From Paracoccaceae bacterium (lineage in GTDB: Bacteria; Pseudomonadota; Alphaproteobacteria; Rhodobacterales; Rhodobacteraceae): 6,086 nt of DNA. Below are positions 1 to 5,221 of this stretch, piece after piece. A program made the position numbers and the translations under genes. The stretch covers positions 107,985-114,070 of the forward strand of contig NVXA01000001.1 in the NCBI GenBank assembly GCA_002746395.1, given 5' to 3'. The notes beneath the pieces are model-generated. The model was given only the letters and a program-made list of their open reading frames with translations. It searched no databases and was not told the DNA's origin. The stretch's first letter is position 1. Each line of letters opens with the position of its first letter.

Positions 1-1178
1 ATCGGAGCCGAAACCATGTTGACGCTGCCCTCTCCGACCAGCGGGATCAACAGGCTGGCAGTCAGGGCAGAAATCAACGGCTTCATGTTCAGCTCGCCGA
101 CCTTCCCGACAAACTCGATCTCGATTTCCGTGATCGGGCTTTCGGTAACCTGTCCGGCAAACCCGCCGAGCATCTCGGAAAGTTCAATCCACGGCTTCAA
201 AATCGGTGCTTCTTCCGCCGTCACGCTTGGCGCATTGATGGCGTTCGAAATCGCGCCGCGCACCAGATAATCGGACATTTGTTCCGCCACATGCAGCGCG
301 ACATTTTCTTGCGCCTCGGTGGTGGCAGCCCCCAGATGCGGCGTGCAAACCACGTTTGGAAGACCGAACAGAACGTTATTCTTGGCAGGTTCATCCGCAT
401 AAACATCAAACGCCGCGCCAGCCAACTGACCGGATTTCAACGCCTCCGCCACGGCATTTTCGTCAACCAGACCGCCACGCGCGCAGTTAATCAGGTAGGC
501 ACCCTTCTTGATTTTGGCGATACGTTCCGCCGACAACATATTGGCGGTTTTTTCGGTTTTGGGCAGGTGAAGTGTGATGAAATCGGCGCGACCCAGAAGA
601 TCGTCCAGATCGTCAACCTTGGTCACACCCAGTTTCGTTGCACGCTCGTGTGACAAGAACGGATCAAAGGCGATAACCCGCATTTTCAAGCCCAGCGCAC
701 GGCTGGCCACGACAGACCCGATGTTGCCAGACCCGATCAGACCCAGCGTTTTGCCCGTAATCTCGGAGCCCATAAATCTGGATTTTTCCCACTTGCCCGC
801 TTGCGTCGATGCATCCGCCGCCGGAATTTGACGCGCCACTGCAAACATCATCGCAATCGCATGTTCCGCCGTGGTGATGGAATTGCCAAACGGCGTGTTC
901 ATCACCACAATCCCCTTGGCGCTCGCGGCTTGGATATCGACGTTATCAACCCCGATACCAGCGCGGCCAATCACCTTCAGGTTATCGGCTTTCGCGATCA
1001 ACTCGGCGGTCGCCTTGGTGGCGGAACGAATGGCGAGGCCATCATAATCGCCAATAATTTCCGCCAGCTTGGCAGGGTCTTTGCCAAGGTCAGGCATGAA
1101 ATCCACTTCGACTCCGTTGTCTTTGAAAATCTGAACGGCTTTAGGCGATAGTTTGTCGGATATAAGAACTTTGGGCAT
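1..1178 (-). CDS. serA: D-3-phosphoglycerate dehydrogenase, C-terminus cut by window edge
   Basis: Catalyses NAD-dependent oxidation of 3-phosphoglycerate to 3-phosphohydroxypyruvate, the first step of serine synthesis in the cytoplasm. The 392 visible residues contain the substrate domain (about 1-98 and 285-310) and the Rossmann NAD domain (about 99-284). The glycine loop GSGNIG is at 149-154, followed by an acidic residue in IAFDP (D172). The catalytic set is present: R234 in NCARGG, E263 in YADEP and H281 in TPHLGAAT. From about residue 320 the protein continues into the allosteric substrate-binding (ASB) domain and ends at NMVSAP, which marks the long type of SerA. Long SerA proteins are usually about 525-530 residues, so roughly 135 residues, including the ACT domain, lie beyond the left edge. 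The start at 1178 is set by GGAG (1190-1187), 8 nt upstream. It lies 23 bp downstream of serC on the same strand and is probably co-transcribed with it. The visible frame is intact. Confidence 0.97.
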   Translation of the reverse strand, partial: MPKVLISDKLSPKAVQIFKDNGVEVDFMPDLGKDPAKLAEIIGDYDGLAIRSATKATAELIAKADNLKVIGRAGIGVDNVDIQAASAKGIVVMNTPFGNSITTAEHAIAMMFAVARQIPAADASTQAGKWEKSRFMGSEITGKTLGLIGSGNIGSVVASRALGLKMRVIAFDPFLSHERATKLGVTKVDDLDDLLGRADFITLHLPKTEKTANMLSAERIAKIKKGAYLINCARGGLVDENAVAEALKSGQLAGAAFDVYADEPAKNNVLFGLPNVVCTPHLGAATTEAQENVALHVAEQMSDYLVRGAISNAINAPSVTAEEAPILKPWIELSEMLGGFAGQVTESPITEIEIEFVGKVGELNMKPLISALTASLLIPLVGEGSVNMVSAP

Positions 1179-1201
1179 GGTATATGCTCCTTTTATTGGA
1201 A

Positions 1202-2368
1202 TTAGAGGTCAGCTTTGGCGGCTTCAAAAGCCCAGTCCAGCCACGGCGTCATCGCCTGCACGTCAGCCACATCAACCGTGGCCCCGCACCAGATACGCAA
1301 GCCCGCAGGCGCGTCGCGGTACCCGTTGATGTCGTAAGCGGCAGCGTTTGCCTCAAGCAGTTTCACCATCGCTTTGGTGAAGGCCCGCTGCGCGGCATCA
1401 TTCATCGCGGCCACAGCCGGATCAACGATTTTCAAACAGACGGAGGTGTTGGACCGCGCGGCAGGTTCGCCCACGAGGTTTTCAACCCAATCGGTTTGAT
1501 CGACCCAGCCTTGCAACGCTTCGAAATTCGCATCGGCACGTTGGCGCGTGGCGGATAAACCACCAAGCCCTTCCATCCATTCCAGCGCATCGTCCGCATC
1601 GGCCACGGCCAACATGGAGGGCGTGTTAATGGTCGCGCCTGTAAATATCCCCTCGATCAGTTTCCCACCTTTGGTCAGGCGGAAAATCTTGGGTAACGGG
1701 CGGTCCGGTGTGAAGGTTTCCAGCCGCTCCACCGCGCGGGGCGACAAAACGATCACGCCGTGCGCCCCTTCCCCGCCCATCGCTTTTTGCCAGCTAAACG
1801 TGGTCACATCCAGTTTGTTCCAATCGAGGTCTTGCGCGAAAGCAGCGGATGTCGCATCGCAAATCGTCAGGCCCTCACGGTCGTCTGCAATCCAGTCAGC
1901 ATTGCGAACCCGCGCGCCAGACGTGGTGCCGTTCCATGTGAAAACAACATCGGCATTTTTGCGAACGGCGGCAAAATCCGGCAGCGCCCCATATTCGGCG
2001 CGCAGAACATTAACATCGTCCAGCTTTAACTGGTTTTTAATGTCGCCAGCCCAGCCAGCGCCAAAGCTTTCCCAGACCAGCACGTCAACGGGCCGCGCAC
2101 CAAGCAGCGACCACAGCGCCATTTCGACAGCGCCCGTGTCTGACGCCGGCACAATACCGACGCGATAACCTTCGGGGATTTCCAGCAACGCCGCCATGCG
2201 GTCAATTACGGATTTGATCTGTGCCTTAGGTTCGCTCGCACGGTGCGAGCGGCCAAGAAACGCGCGGTCTGCGACTGCGTCAGCAGACCAACCGGGGCGT
2301 TTGGGGCATGGACCAGATGAGAATTCGGGACGCGCAGGCGTAACCTGCGGCATTAAAGGGAGGCTCAT
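1202..2368 (-). CDS. serC: Phosphoserine aminotransferase
   Basis: PLP-dependent transamination of 3-phosphohydroxypyruvate with glutamate to give O-phosphoserine, the second step of serine synthesis. SerC enzymes also act on 4-phosphohydroxythreonine in PLP synthesis, and this may hold here too. It is 388 residues long, complete, of fold-type I class V. The N-terminal signature [11 protein letters not shown] lies near 17-27. D171 in ICDATSAAF is the likely partner of the PLP pyridine nitrogen. K195 in [16 protein letters not shown] is the predicted Schiff-base lysine, and GATINTP (244-250) belongs to the active site of the partner subunit. The sequence resembles the alphaproteobacterial/Methanosarcina-type SerC rather than the E. 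coli type. The start at 2368 is preceded by AGGAG (2379-2375) with a 6-nt spacer; the in-frame M6 is less well placed. It heads the serC-serA operon, and its ribosome binding site lies inside a foldable leader, so translation control is likely. Confidence 0.96.
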   Translation of the reverse strand: MSLPLMPQVTPARPEFSSGPCPKRPGWSADAVADRAFLGRSHRASEPKAQIKSVIDRMAALLEIPEGYRVGIVPASDTGAVEMALWSLLGARPVDVLVWESFGAGWAGDIKNQLKLDDVNVLRAEYGALPDFAAVRKNADVVFTWNGTTSGARVRNADWIADDREGLTICDATSAAFAQDLDWNKLDVTTFSWQKAMGGEGAHGVIVLSPRAVERLETFTPDRPLPKIFRLTKGGKLIEGIFTGATINTPSMLAVADADDALEWMEGLGGLSATRQRADANFEALQGWVDQTDWVENLVGEPAARSNTSVCLKIVDPAVAAMNDAAQRAFTKAMVKLLEANAAAYDINGYRDAPAGLRIWCGATVDVADVQAMTPWLDWAFEAAKADL

Positions 2369-2463
2369 AGATGGCTCCTACATCAGCGCGATATTTTTGA
2401 GCCTGCCATCGCTCGCGCTTATTCCGACGACCTGCCCACGGACCTGTTACGGGATTTCGTCGG
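2366..2463 (-). promoter_or_regulatory. Structured serC leader RNA, probable serC motif
   Basis: Read on the minus strand, the serC leader has two perfect 7-bp hairpins in series. The first pairs CCGACGA (2463-2457) with TCGTCGG (2430-2424). After a spacer AATA, the second pairs AGCGCGA (2419-2413) with TCGCGCT (2391-2385) around a 21-nt loop. That loop contains GATGGC (2410-2405) and GGCTC (2403-2399). These are complementary to GCCATC (2375-2370) and GAGCC (2377-2373), which cover the Shine-Dalgarno sequence and the bases before the serC ATG. A pseudoknot or an alternative fold could therefore hide the ribosome binding site. A conserved 'serC' RNA motif whose last stem overlaps the serC ribosome binding site is known from alphaproteobacterial serC-serA operons. 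Membership is inferred from position and architecture; the ligand, if any, is not known to me. Confidence 0.65.
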
Positions 2464-2479
2464 CACGGCGCAAGACCCT

Positions 2480-2492
2480 AAATGTCGCATTT
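2480..2492. promoter_or_regulatory. Palindrome AAATG-TCG-CATTT, possible operator upstream of serC
   Basis: A perfect 5-bp inverted repeat with a 3-bp centre. It lies 112 bp or more upstream of the serC start codon and just upstream of the predicted leader hairpins, where the serC promoter would be expected. It is flanked by a second inverted repeat, GACCC (2474-2478) and GGGTC (2503-2507). A small transcription factor dimer could bind here, but no regulator can be named. No convincing -35/-10 pair is visible for serC. The best -10-like hexamer on the minus strand, TAGGGT (2479-2474), has no good partner. Confidence 0.3.
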
Positions 2493-2520
2493 GAACAAAA
2501 GGGGGTCGCATACGTTTCCG

Positions 2521-2560
2521 ATAGGAAAGCCCGTGTCGCGTTCGGAAACACGGCACGGGC
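2521..2560 (-). terminator. Probable intrinsic terminator of the DUF1127-like gene
   Basis: On the minus strand, six bases after the TAA of the small gene, GCCCGTG (2560-2554) pairs with CACGGGC (2535-2529), a GC-rich 7-bp stem, and is followed by TTTCCTAT. The T-run is short, so termination may be partial. An alternative 6-bp pairing, CCGTGT (2553-2548) with ACACGG (2536-2531), uses the same 3' arm. The position between a stop codon and the next gene's leader supports a terminator that insulates serC from the small gene. Confidence 0.55.
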
Positions 2561-2566
2561 GAGTGG

Positions 2567-2809
2567 TTAAAGGCGGGAAAACGGACCGGACATGGAATGG
2601 TATTCCACGTCTTGGCGAACACGGTCCAGCCCAATGTCACGGCCAAGGTGATCGCTTAGGTCAACGGGCCGCGTGCCAGCCGCGAACCGGTCCTCCAACC
2701 GTGCGAGGGCCAAGGCTGCCGTCACAAGCAGTTGCGAGAGGACAGGAATGCGCGCACGGGCAGATAAATCTGCGCTCTGCGCGACATGGCGGGGTATTGC
2801 AATAATCAT
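2567..2809 (-). CDS. Small DUF1127-like (YjiS-like) protein
   Basis: This 80-residue reading frame starts at 2809 behind a strong Shine-Dalgarno AAGGAG (2822-2817) with a 7-nt spacer, and ends at TAA before a hairpin. The middle is a hydrophobic, alanine/leucine-rich helix (about 22-38, ending LARLEDRF). It is followed by LSDHLGRDIGLDRV (51-64), which resembles the hallmark of DUF1127 domains (L-x-D-x-x-L-x-D-I-G-L-x-R). There is no signal peptide and no cysteine. DUF1127 proteins are short and common in alphaproteobacteria; some have been described as RNA-binding or as partners of regulatory proteins, but the role of this one cannot be told. It is divergent from the MocR-type regulator, and operator-like repeats lie just upstream of its ribosome binding site, so control by that regulator is plausible. 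An in-frame start 20 codons upstream (2869) lacks comparable support and would cover the divergent control region. The spacing to the typical motif is slightly unusual, so the family call is moderately sure. Confidence 0.72.
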   Translation of the reverse strand: MIIAIPRHVAQSADLSARARIPVLSQLLVTAALALARLEDRFAAGTRPVDLSDHLGRDIGLDRVRQDVEYHSMSGPFSRL

Positions 2810-2826
2810 AATCGCGCTCCTTAAGT

Positions 2827-2843
2827 TTGTATTGATACAATTT
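2827..2843. promoter_or_regulatory. Operator candidate, box 1 (TTGTAT-TG-ATACAATTT)
   Basis: A perfect 6-bp inverted repeat TTGTAT/ATACAA with a 2-bp centre (2827-2840), whose right half is the first copy of the direct repeat GATACAATTT (2834-2843). It overlaps the predicted -35 of the regulator gene and begins 4 bp beyond the Shine-Dalgarno of the divergent small gene. Protein bound here could affect both genes. Confidence 0.55.
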
Positions 2844-2860
2844 TGCATTTGTGTCATAAA
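2832..2860 (+). promoter_or_regulatory. Candidate sigma70-type promoter for the MocR-type gene
   Basis: TTGATA (2832-2837, five of six matches to the -35 consensus) is followed by a 17-bp spacer and CATAAA (2855-2860, four of six to the -10 consensus). Transcription would begin near 2867, giving a leader of about 50 nt before the ATG at 2916. Operator box 1 overlaps the -35, and boxes 2 and 3 lie downstream of the start point, an arrangement that suggests repression. No equally clear promoter is visible for the divergent small gene. Confidence 0.5.
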
Positions 2861-2928
2861 TTTCGACAATTACCTGATACAATTTGGAATCAGTGGAATC
2901 TACGGAAACATTGTAATGGATACAATTT
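2834..2928 (+). repeat. Three phased direct repeats of GATACAATTT
   Basis: Exact copies lie at 2834-2843, 2876-2885 and 2919-2928. Boxes 2 and 3 match over 12 bp (GATACAATTTGG), and boxes 1 and 2 match over TGATACAATTT. Start-to-start spacings are 42 and 43 bp, about four helical turns, so all three face the same side of the DNA. MocR-type regulators are known to bind direct repeats, with head-to-tail dimers that can bend DNA. Box 3 also forms an inverted repeat ATTGTA-N5-TACAAT (2910-2926) that contains the regulator's ATG. A diverged copy, GGTACAATTT, lies at 3006-3015 inside the coding region. Confidence 0.7.
2887..2900. promoter_or_regulatory. Pair of GANTC sites in the regulator's leader
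   Basis: GAATC occurs at 2887-2891 and 2896-2900, each within TGGAATC, between operator boxes 2 and 3. GANTC is the target of the CcrM methyltransferase of alphaproteobacteria. Other GANTC sites occur in coding sequence in this window, so methylation control of this promoter is only a possibility. Confidence 0.3.
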
Positions 2929-4298
2929 GGCAACCAGACCTGTTGCAAAAAGGTACCGCCAAGTACCGCGCCTTGCTGGATGCGATACGCACGGCGTTAG
3001 AAAATGGTACAATTTCCAAAGGCGACCGCCTACCCCCCGTGCGGGACATGGCGTGGCAACTTAAAATCACCCCCGGAACCGTGGCACGGGCCTATCAATT
3101 AGGGATCGAGGAAGGCCTGCTGGAGGCGCAAGTTGGCCGTGGCACGTTCATCCGCGACCCAAAACCGGCGCGCGGCATTGTATTTGGCGAAACCCACGTT
3201 GAACCGCATATCGTAGACTTGAAAAACGCCGCCGTGCCGGATTTCGGGCAAGACGGTATCTTTGACGAGCTATCCCAACAGGTGACCTTTGGTGGCGCGC
3301 ATTCCATGGTGCGGTTCGCAGGGCATAATGAACTGGAAACACGCGCCACGATGTTGGCATGGATGGGGCTGGACCAACACCGCGCCAAGCCCGAAGACCT
3401 GGTGCTGACGCATGGGTCGCAAAACGCGACGGTGGCGGCATTTATGGCAATTCTGCGCGGCCAATCCCCCGTGATTGCCACGGATGCCCTCGTGTTGCCC
3501 GGCACACGTAAGGCGGCGGTTTTGGCGCGCGCCAAGATCATCGGCGTGCCAGCGGACGATGAGGGCATGATCCCCAAAGCACTGGAAGACCTGTTCCGCC
3601 GGGAACGCCCGCAAATCCTGCATGTGTCGGCCAACATCCACAATCCGACAACGCGCATCATGTCCAACACCCGCAAAGCCGAGATCGCGGAAATAGCGCG
3701 GCGTTTCGACATCCAGATTGTCGAGGACGATGGCCAAGGCAAGTTCTTCACGGACCGCCCGCCAAGCTTCCTTGATTTCTGCCCTGAACGGGTTTGGTAT
3801 GTGTCGTCCCTCTCGCGGTATCTGGCGGCAGGGCTTCGCAGCGGCTTTCTGCTGTGCCCCCCTGACAAAGGCGCGATTGGGCGCGATGTTATGCAGGCGC
3901 TTAGCCATTCCTTTTCGCCTATCATCGCGCAGCTTTCGTGTTTGTTAATCACGTCGGGCCATGCAGATACCTTGCTGGGGCAAATTCGCGAATATCGCCA
4001 AGATCGCGTGCGCCTTGCGGTGAACCAGCTTGGTCGCTGGAACATTCACTGGAACGAGGCGGCGGATTTTATCTGGCTGGAATTGCCCGACCTTTGGCGC
4101 GGCTCCACTTTTTCGCTTGCATCGGAGCGGGCGGGGATACAGGTTGCACCGGCTGACATATTCCTTCCCGACGACGCCAGTGCCCCCAACGCGGTGCGCC
4201 TGACCCTTGGCGGGAAACATAGCTCGGCAGTTTTTGTAGATGCGCTGGAACGGTTGAACCACTTGCTGGACACCCCCCCAAGCGAGATGTTGGCCTAA
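2916..4298 (+). CDS. MocR/GntR-type transcriptional regulator with degenerate PLP site
   Basis: The product is 460 residues, typical of the MocR subfamily. A GntR winged helix-turn-helix occupies about 10-80: recognition helix around RDMAWQLKITPGTVARAY (43-60) and wing GLLEAQVGRGTFI (67-79). A fold-type I aminotransferase-like domain follows from about 100. In that domain HNPTT (242-246), the EDD acid pair (E270-D272) and the likely carboxylate-binding R428 in VRLTLGG are kept. The lysine expected in the S-x-S-K-x-x-x-P-G-L-R motif is instead arginine, in SSLSRYLAAGLRSG (R301, codon CGG at 3816-3818), and the Tyr expected after EDD is Gly273. A PLP Schiff base is therefore unlikely. The start at 2916 gives the usual N-terminus (MDTIWQPDL) behind a weak GGAAA (2904-2908); the frame is open upstream to 2673 but would cross the control region and the divergent gene. 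It is followed after 11 bp by two transporter genes, likely regulatory targets. Confidence 0.92.
   Translation: MDTIWQPDLLQKGTAKYRALLDAIRTALENGTISKGDRLPPVRDMAWQLKITPGTVARAYQLGIEEGLLEAQVGRGTFIRDPKPARGIVFGETHVEPHIVDLKNAAVPDFGQDGIFDELSQQVTFGGAHSMVRFAGHNELETRATMLAWMGLDQHRAKPEDLVLTHGSQNATVAAFMAILRGQSPVIATDALVLPGTRKAAVLARAKIIGVPADDEGMIPKALEDLFRRERPQILHVSANIHNPTTRIMSNTRKAEIAEIARRFDIQIVEDDGQGKFFTDRPPSFLDFCPERVWYVSSLSRYLAAGLRSGFLLCPPDKGAIGRDVMQALSHSFSPIIAQLSCLLITSGHADTLLGQIREYRQDRVRLAVNQLGRWNIHWNEAADFIWLELPDLWRGSTFSLASERAGIQVAPADIFLPDDASAPNAVRLTLGGKHSSAVFVDALERLNHLLDTPPSEMLA
3006..3015 (+). promoter_or_regulatory. Diverged fourth operator-like box inside the regulator gene
   Basis: GGTACAATTT differs from the GATACAATTT boxes by one base and begins 87 bp after box 3, about twice the spacing between the upstream boxes. 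It encodes part of the winged-helix region, so it could be chance. An internal operator would allow looping or block elongation. Confidence 0.3.
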
Positions 4299-4309
4299 AG
4301 GATAAACCC

Positions 4310-5221
4310 ATGCGTAATCAGGCTGTAATCAACTGGATGTTGTTGCTGTTTTTAGGGCTGATCTGGGGCAGTTCGTTCCTTGGGGTCTCGTTGTCACTGG
4401 AAAGTTTCGGGCCGATCACGGTGGCGGCAATCCGCGTCAGCATCGCGGCGATTATCCTGACGTCGATCAGCTTTTACCTCGGTCACGGGCTGCCAAGCAC
4501 CAAGACCGCCACGGGGCGCAAAATCTGGCGGCACGGGTTTGGCATGGCGATTTTCACCAACGCCGTTCCCTTTACATTGCTAAGCTGGGCGCAACTGCAT
4601 GTTTCATCGGGGTACGCCGGTATCACCATGGCCGTTGTGCCGCTTCTGGTGTTGCCGCTATCGCATTTCTTCTTGCCCGGCGAACGCCTAAGCCGCCAAA
4701 AAGTTCTGGGCTTCGGAGTTGGGTTCGCGGGGGTCGTTATCCTGATCGGCCCGGCGCAAATCCTTGAAACAGGTGGTAGCGACATCGAAAACATCGCCCG
4801 TATCGCCGCTGTGCTCGCCAGTTTCTGCTATGCTATCGGGTCCATCATCACACGCCTCGCCCCAAGCGGGCCGCAGATGGCGTTTAGTTCGGCGGCATTG
4901 ATCTTGGCGGCCAGTATGCTGGTCCCCGTCGCGTTGATCGTTGAAGGCGTGCCAGATGTACCGACACAATCTGCCCTGTTCGGCGTTTTATACCTTGGAT
5001 TATTCCCGACGGCGTTGGCCACGGTCATCCTTGTCTATGTCATCAAATCGGCAGGCCCGCCCTTCCTTAGCCTTGTGAATTATCAGGTGCCTGTCTGGGC
5101 GGTTATCATCGGCATGGTTGTCTTGAACGAGACCCTGCCCGCCCAATTCGTCTGGGCGCTTGGCTTGATCCTGATCGGGCTTGGCGTATCACAGGCAAAA
5201 CTCTGGCGGTCGCGGCCATGA
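4310..5221 (+). CDS. EamA-family (DMT superfamily) transporter, first of a tandem pair
   Basis: A 303-residue inner-membrane protein with about ten predicted membrane helices arranged as two EamA repeats (about 12-147 and 165-295). Signature segments include the first-helix motif GLIWGSSF (16-23), FTLLSWAQL (88-96) closing one helix, the half-repeat end GERLSRQKVLGFGVGFAG (124-141), and the second-repeat block YQVPVWAVIIGMVVLNE (258-274). DMT carriers of this type export amino acids, their analogues or other small metabolites, or take up metabolites; the substrate cannot be read from the sequence. The start at 4310 follows AAAGGA (4297-4302), which overlaps the regulator's TAA, with a 7-nt spacer. 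The 11-bp gap and the shared strand indicate one operon with the regulator. The stop TGA overlaps the start of the next transporter. Confidence 0.93.
   Translation: MRNQAVINWMLLLFLGLIWGSSFLGVSLSLESFGPITVAAIRVSIAAIILTSISFYLGHGLPSTKTATGRKIWRHGFGMAIFTNAVPFTLLSWAQLHVSSGYAGITMAVVPLLVLPLSHFFLPGERLSRQKVLGFGVGFAGVVILIGPAQILETGGSDIENIARIAAVLASFCYAIGSIITRLAPSGPQMAFSSAALILAASMLVPVALIVEGVPDVPTQSALFGVLYLGLFPTALATVILVYVIKSAGPPFLSLVNYQVPVWAVIIGMVVLNETLPAQFVWALGLILIGLGVSQAKLWRSRP

Noticed and set aside
1548..2168. 206-codon plus-strand frame antisense to serC
   Set aside because: A low-complexity Ser/Pro/Ala-rich shadow of serC without domain features.
2429..2446. Direct repeat GACCTG-N6-GACCTG in the serC leader
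   Set aside because: Six-base repeats this close occur by chance, and the segment is better explained as the loop of the first leader hairpin.
2482..2805. 107-codon plus-strand frame across the terminator and the small gene
   Set aside because: It is antisense to the better-supported DUF1127-like gene, has no recognisable domain and runs through the hairpin region.
2810..2869. Longer version of the DUF1127-like protein starting at 2869
   Set aside because: The extra 20 codons cover the operator box and the predicted promoter, and the inner ATG at 2809 has a near-ideal Shine-Dalgarno sequence.
2673..2915. In-frame upstream extension of the MocR-type gene to a much earlier ATG
   Set aside because: It would add 81 residues that do not look like a GntR domain, read through the promoter and operator repeats, and overlap the divergent small gene. 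The start at 2916 gives the normal MocR N-terminus.
2661..2948. 95-codon minus-strand frame overlapping the small gene in another frame
   Set aside because: It spans the divergent promoter and operator repeats and shares no family features; the 2809-2567 frame explains the region better.
3095..4045. 316-codon open frame on the minus strand inside the regulator gene
   Set aside because: It is antisense to a well-supported gene, its product is rich in Arg, Ser and Pro with no recognisable domain, and it has no convincing ribosome binding site.
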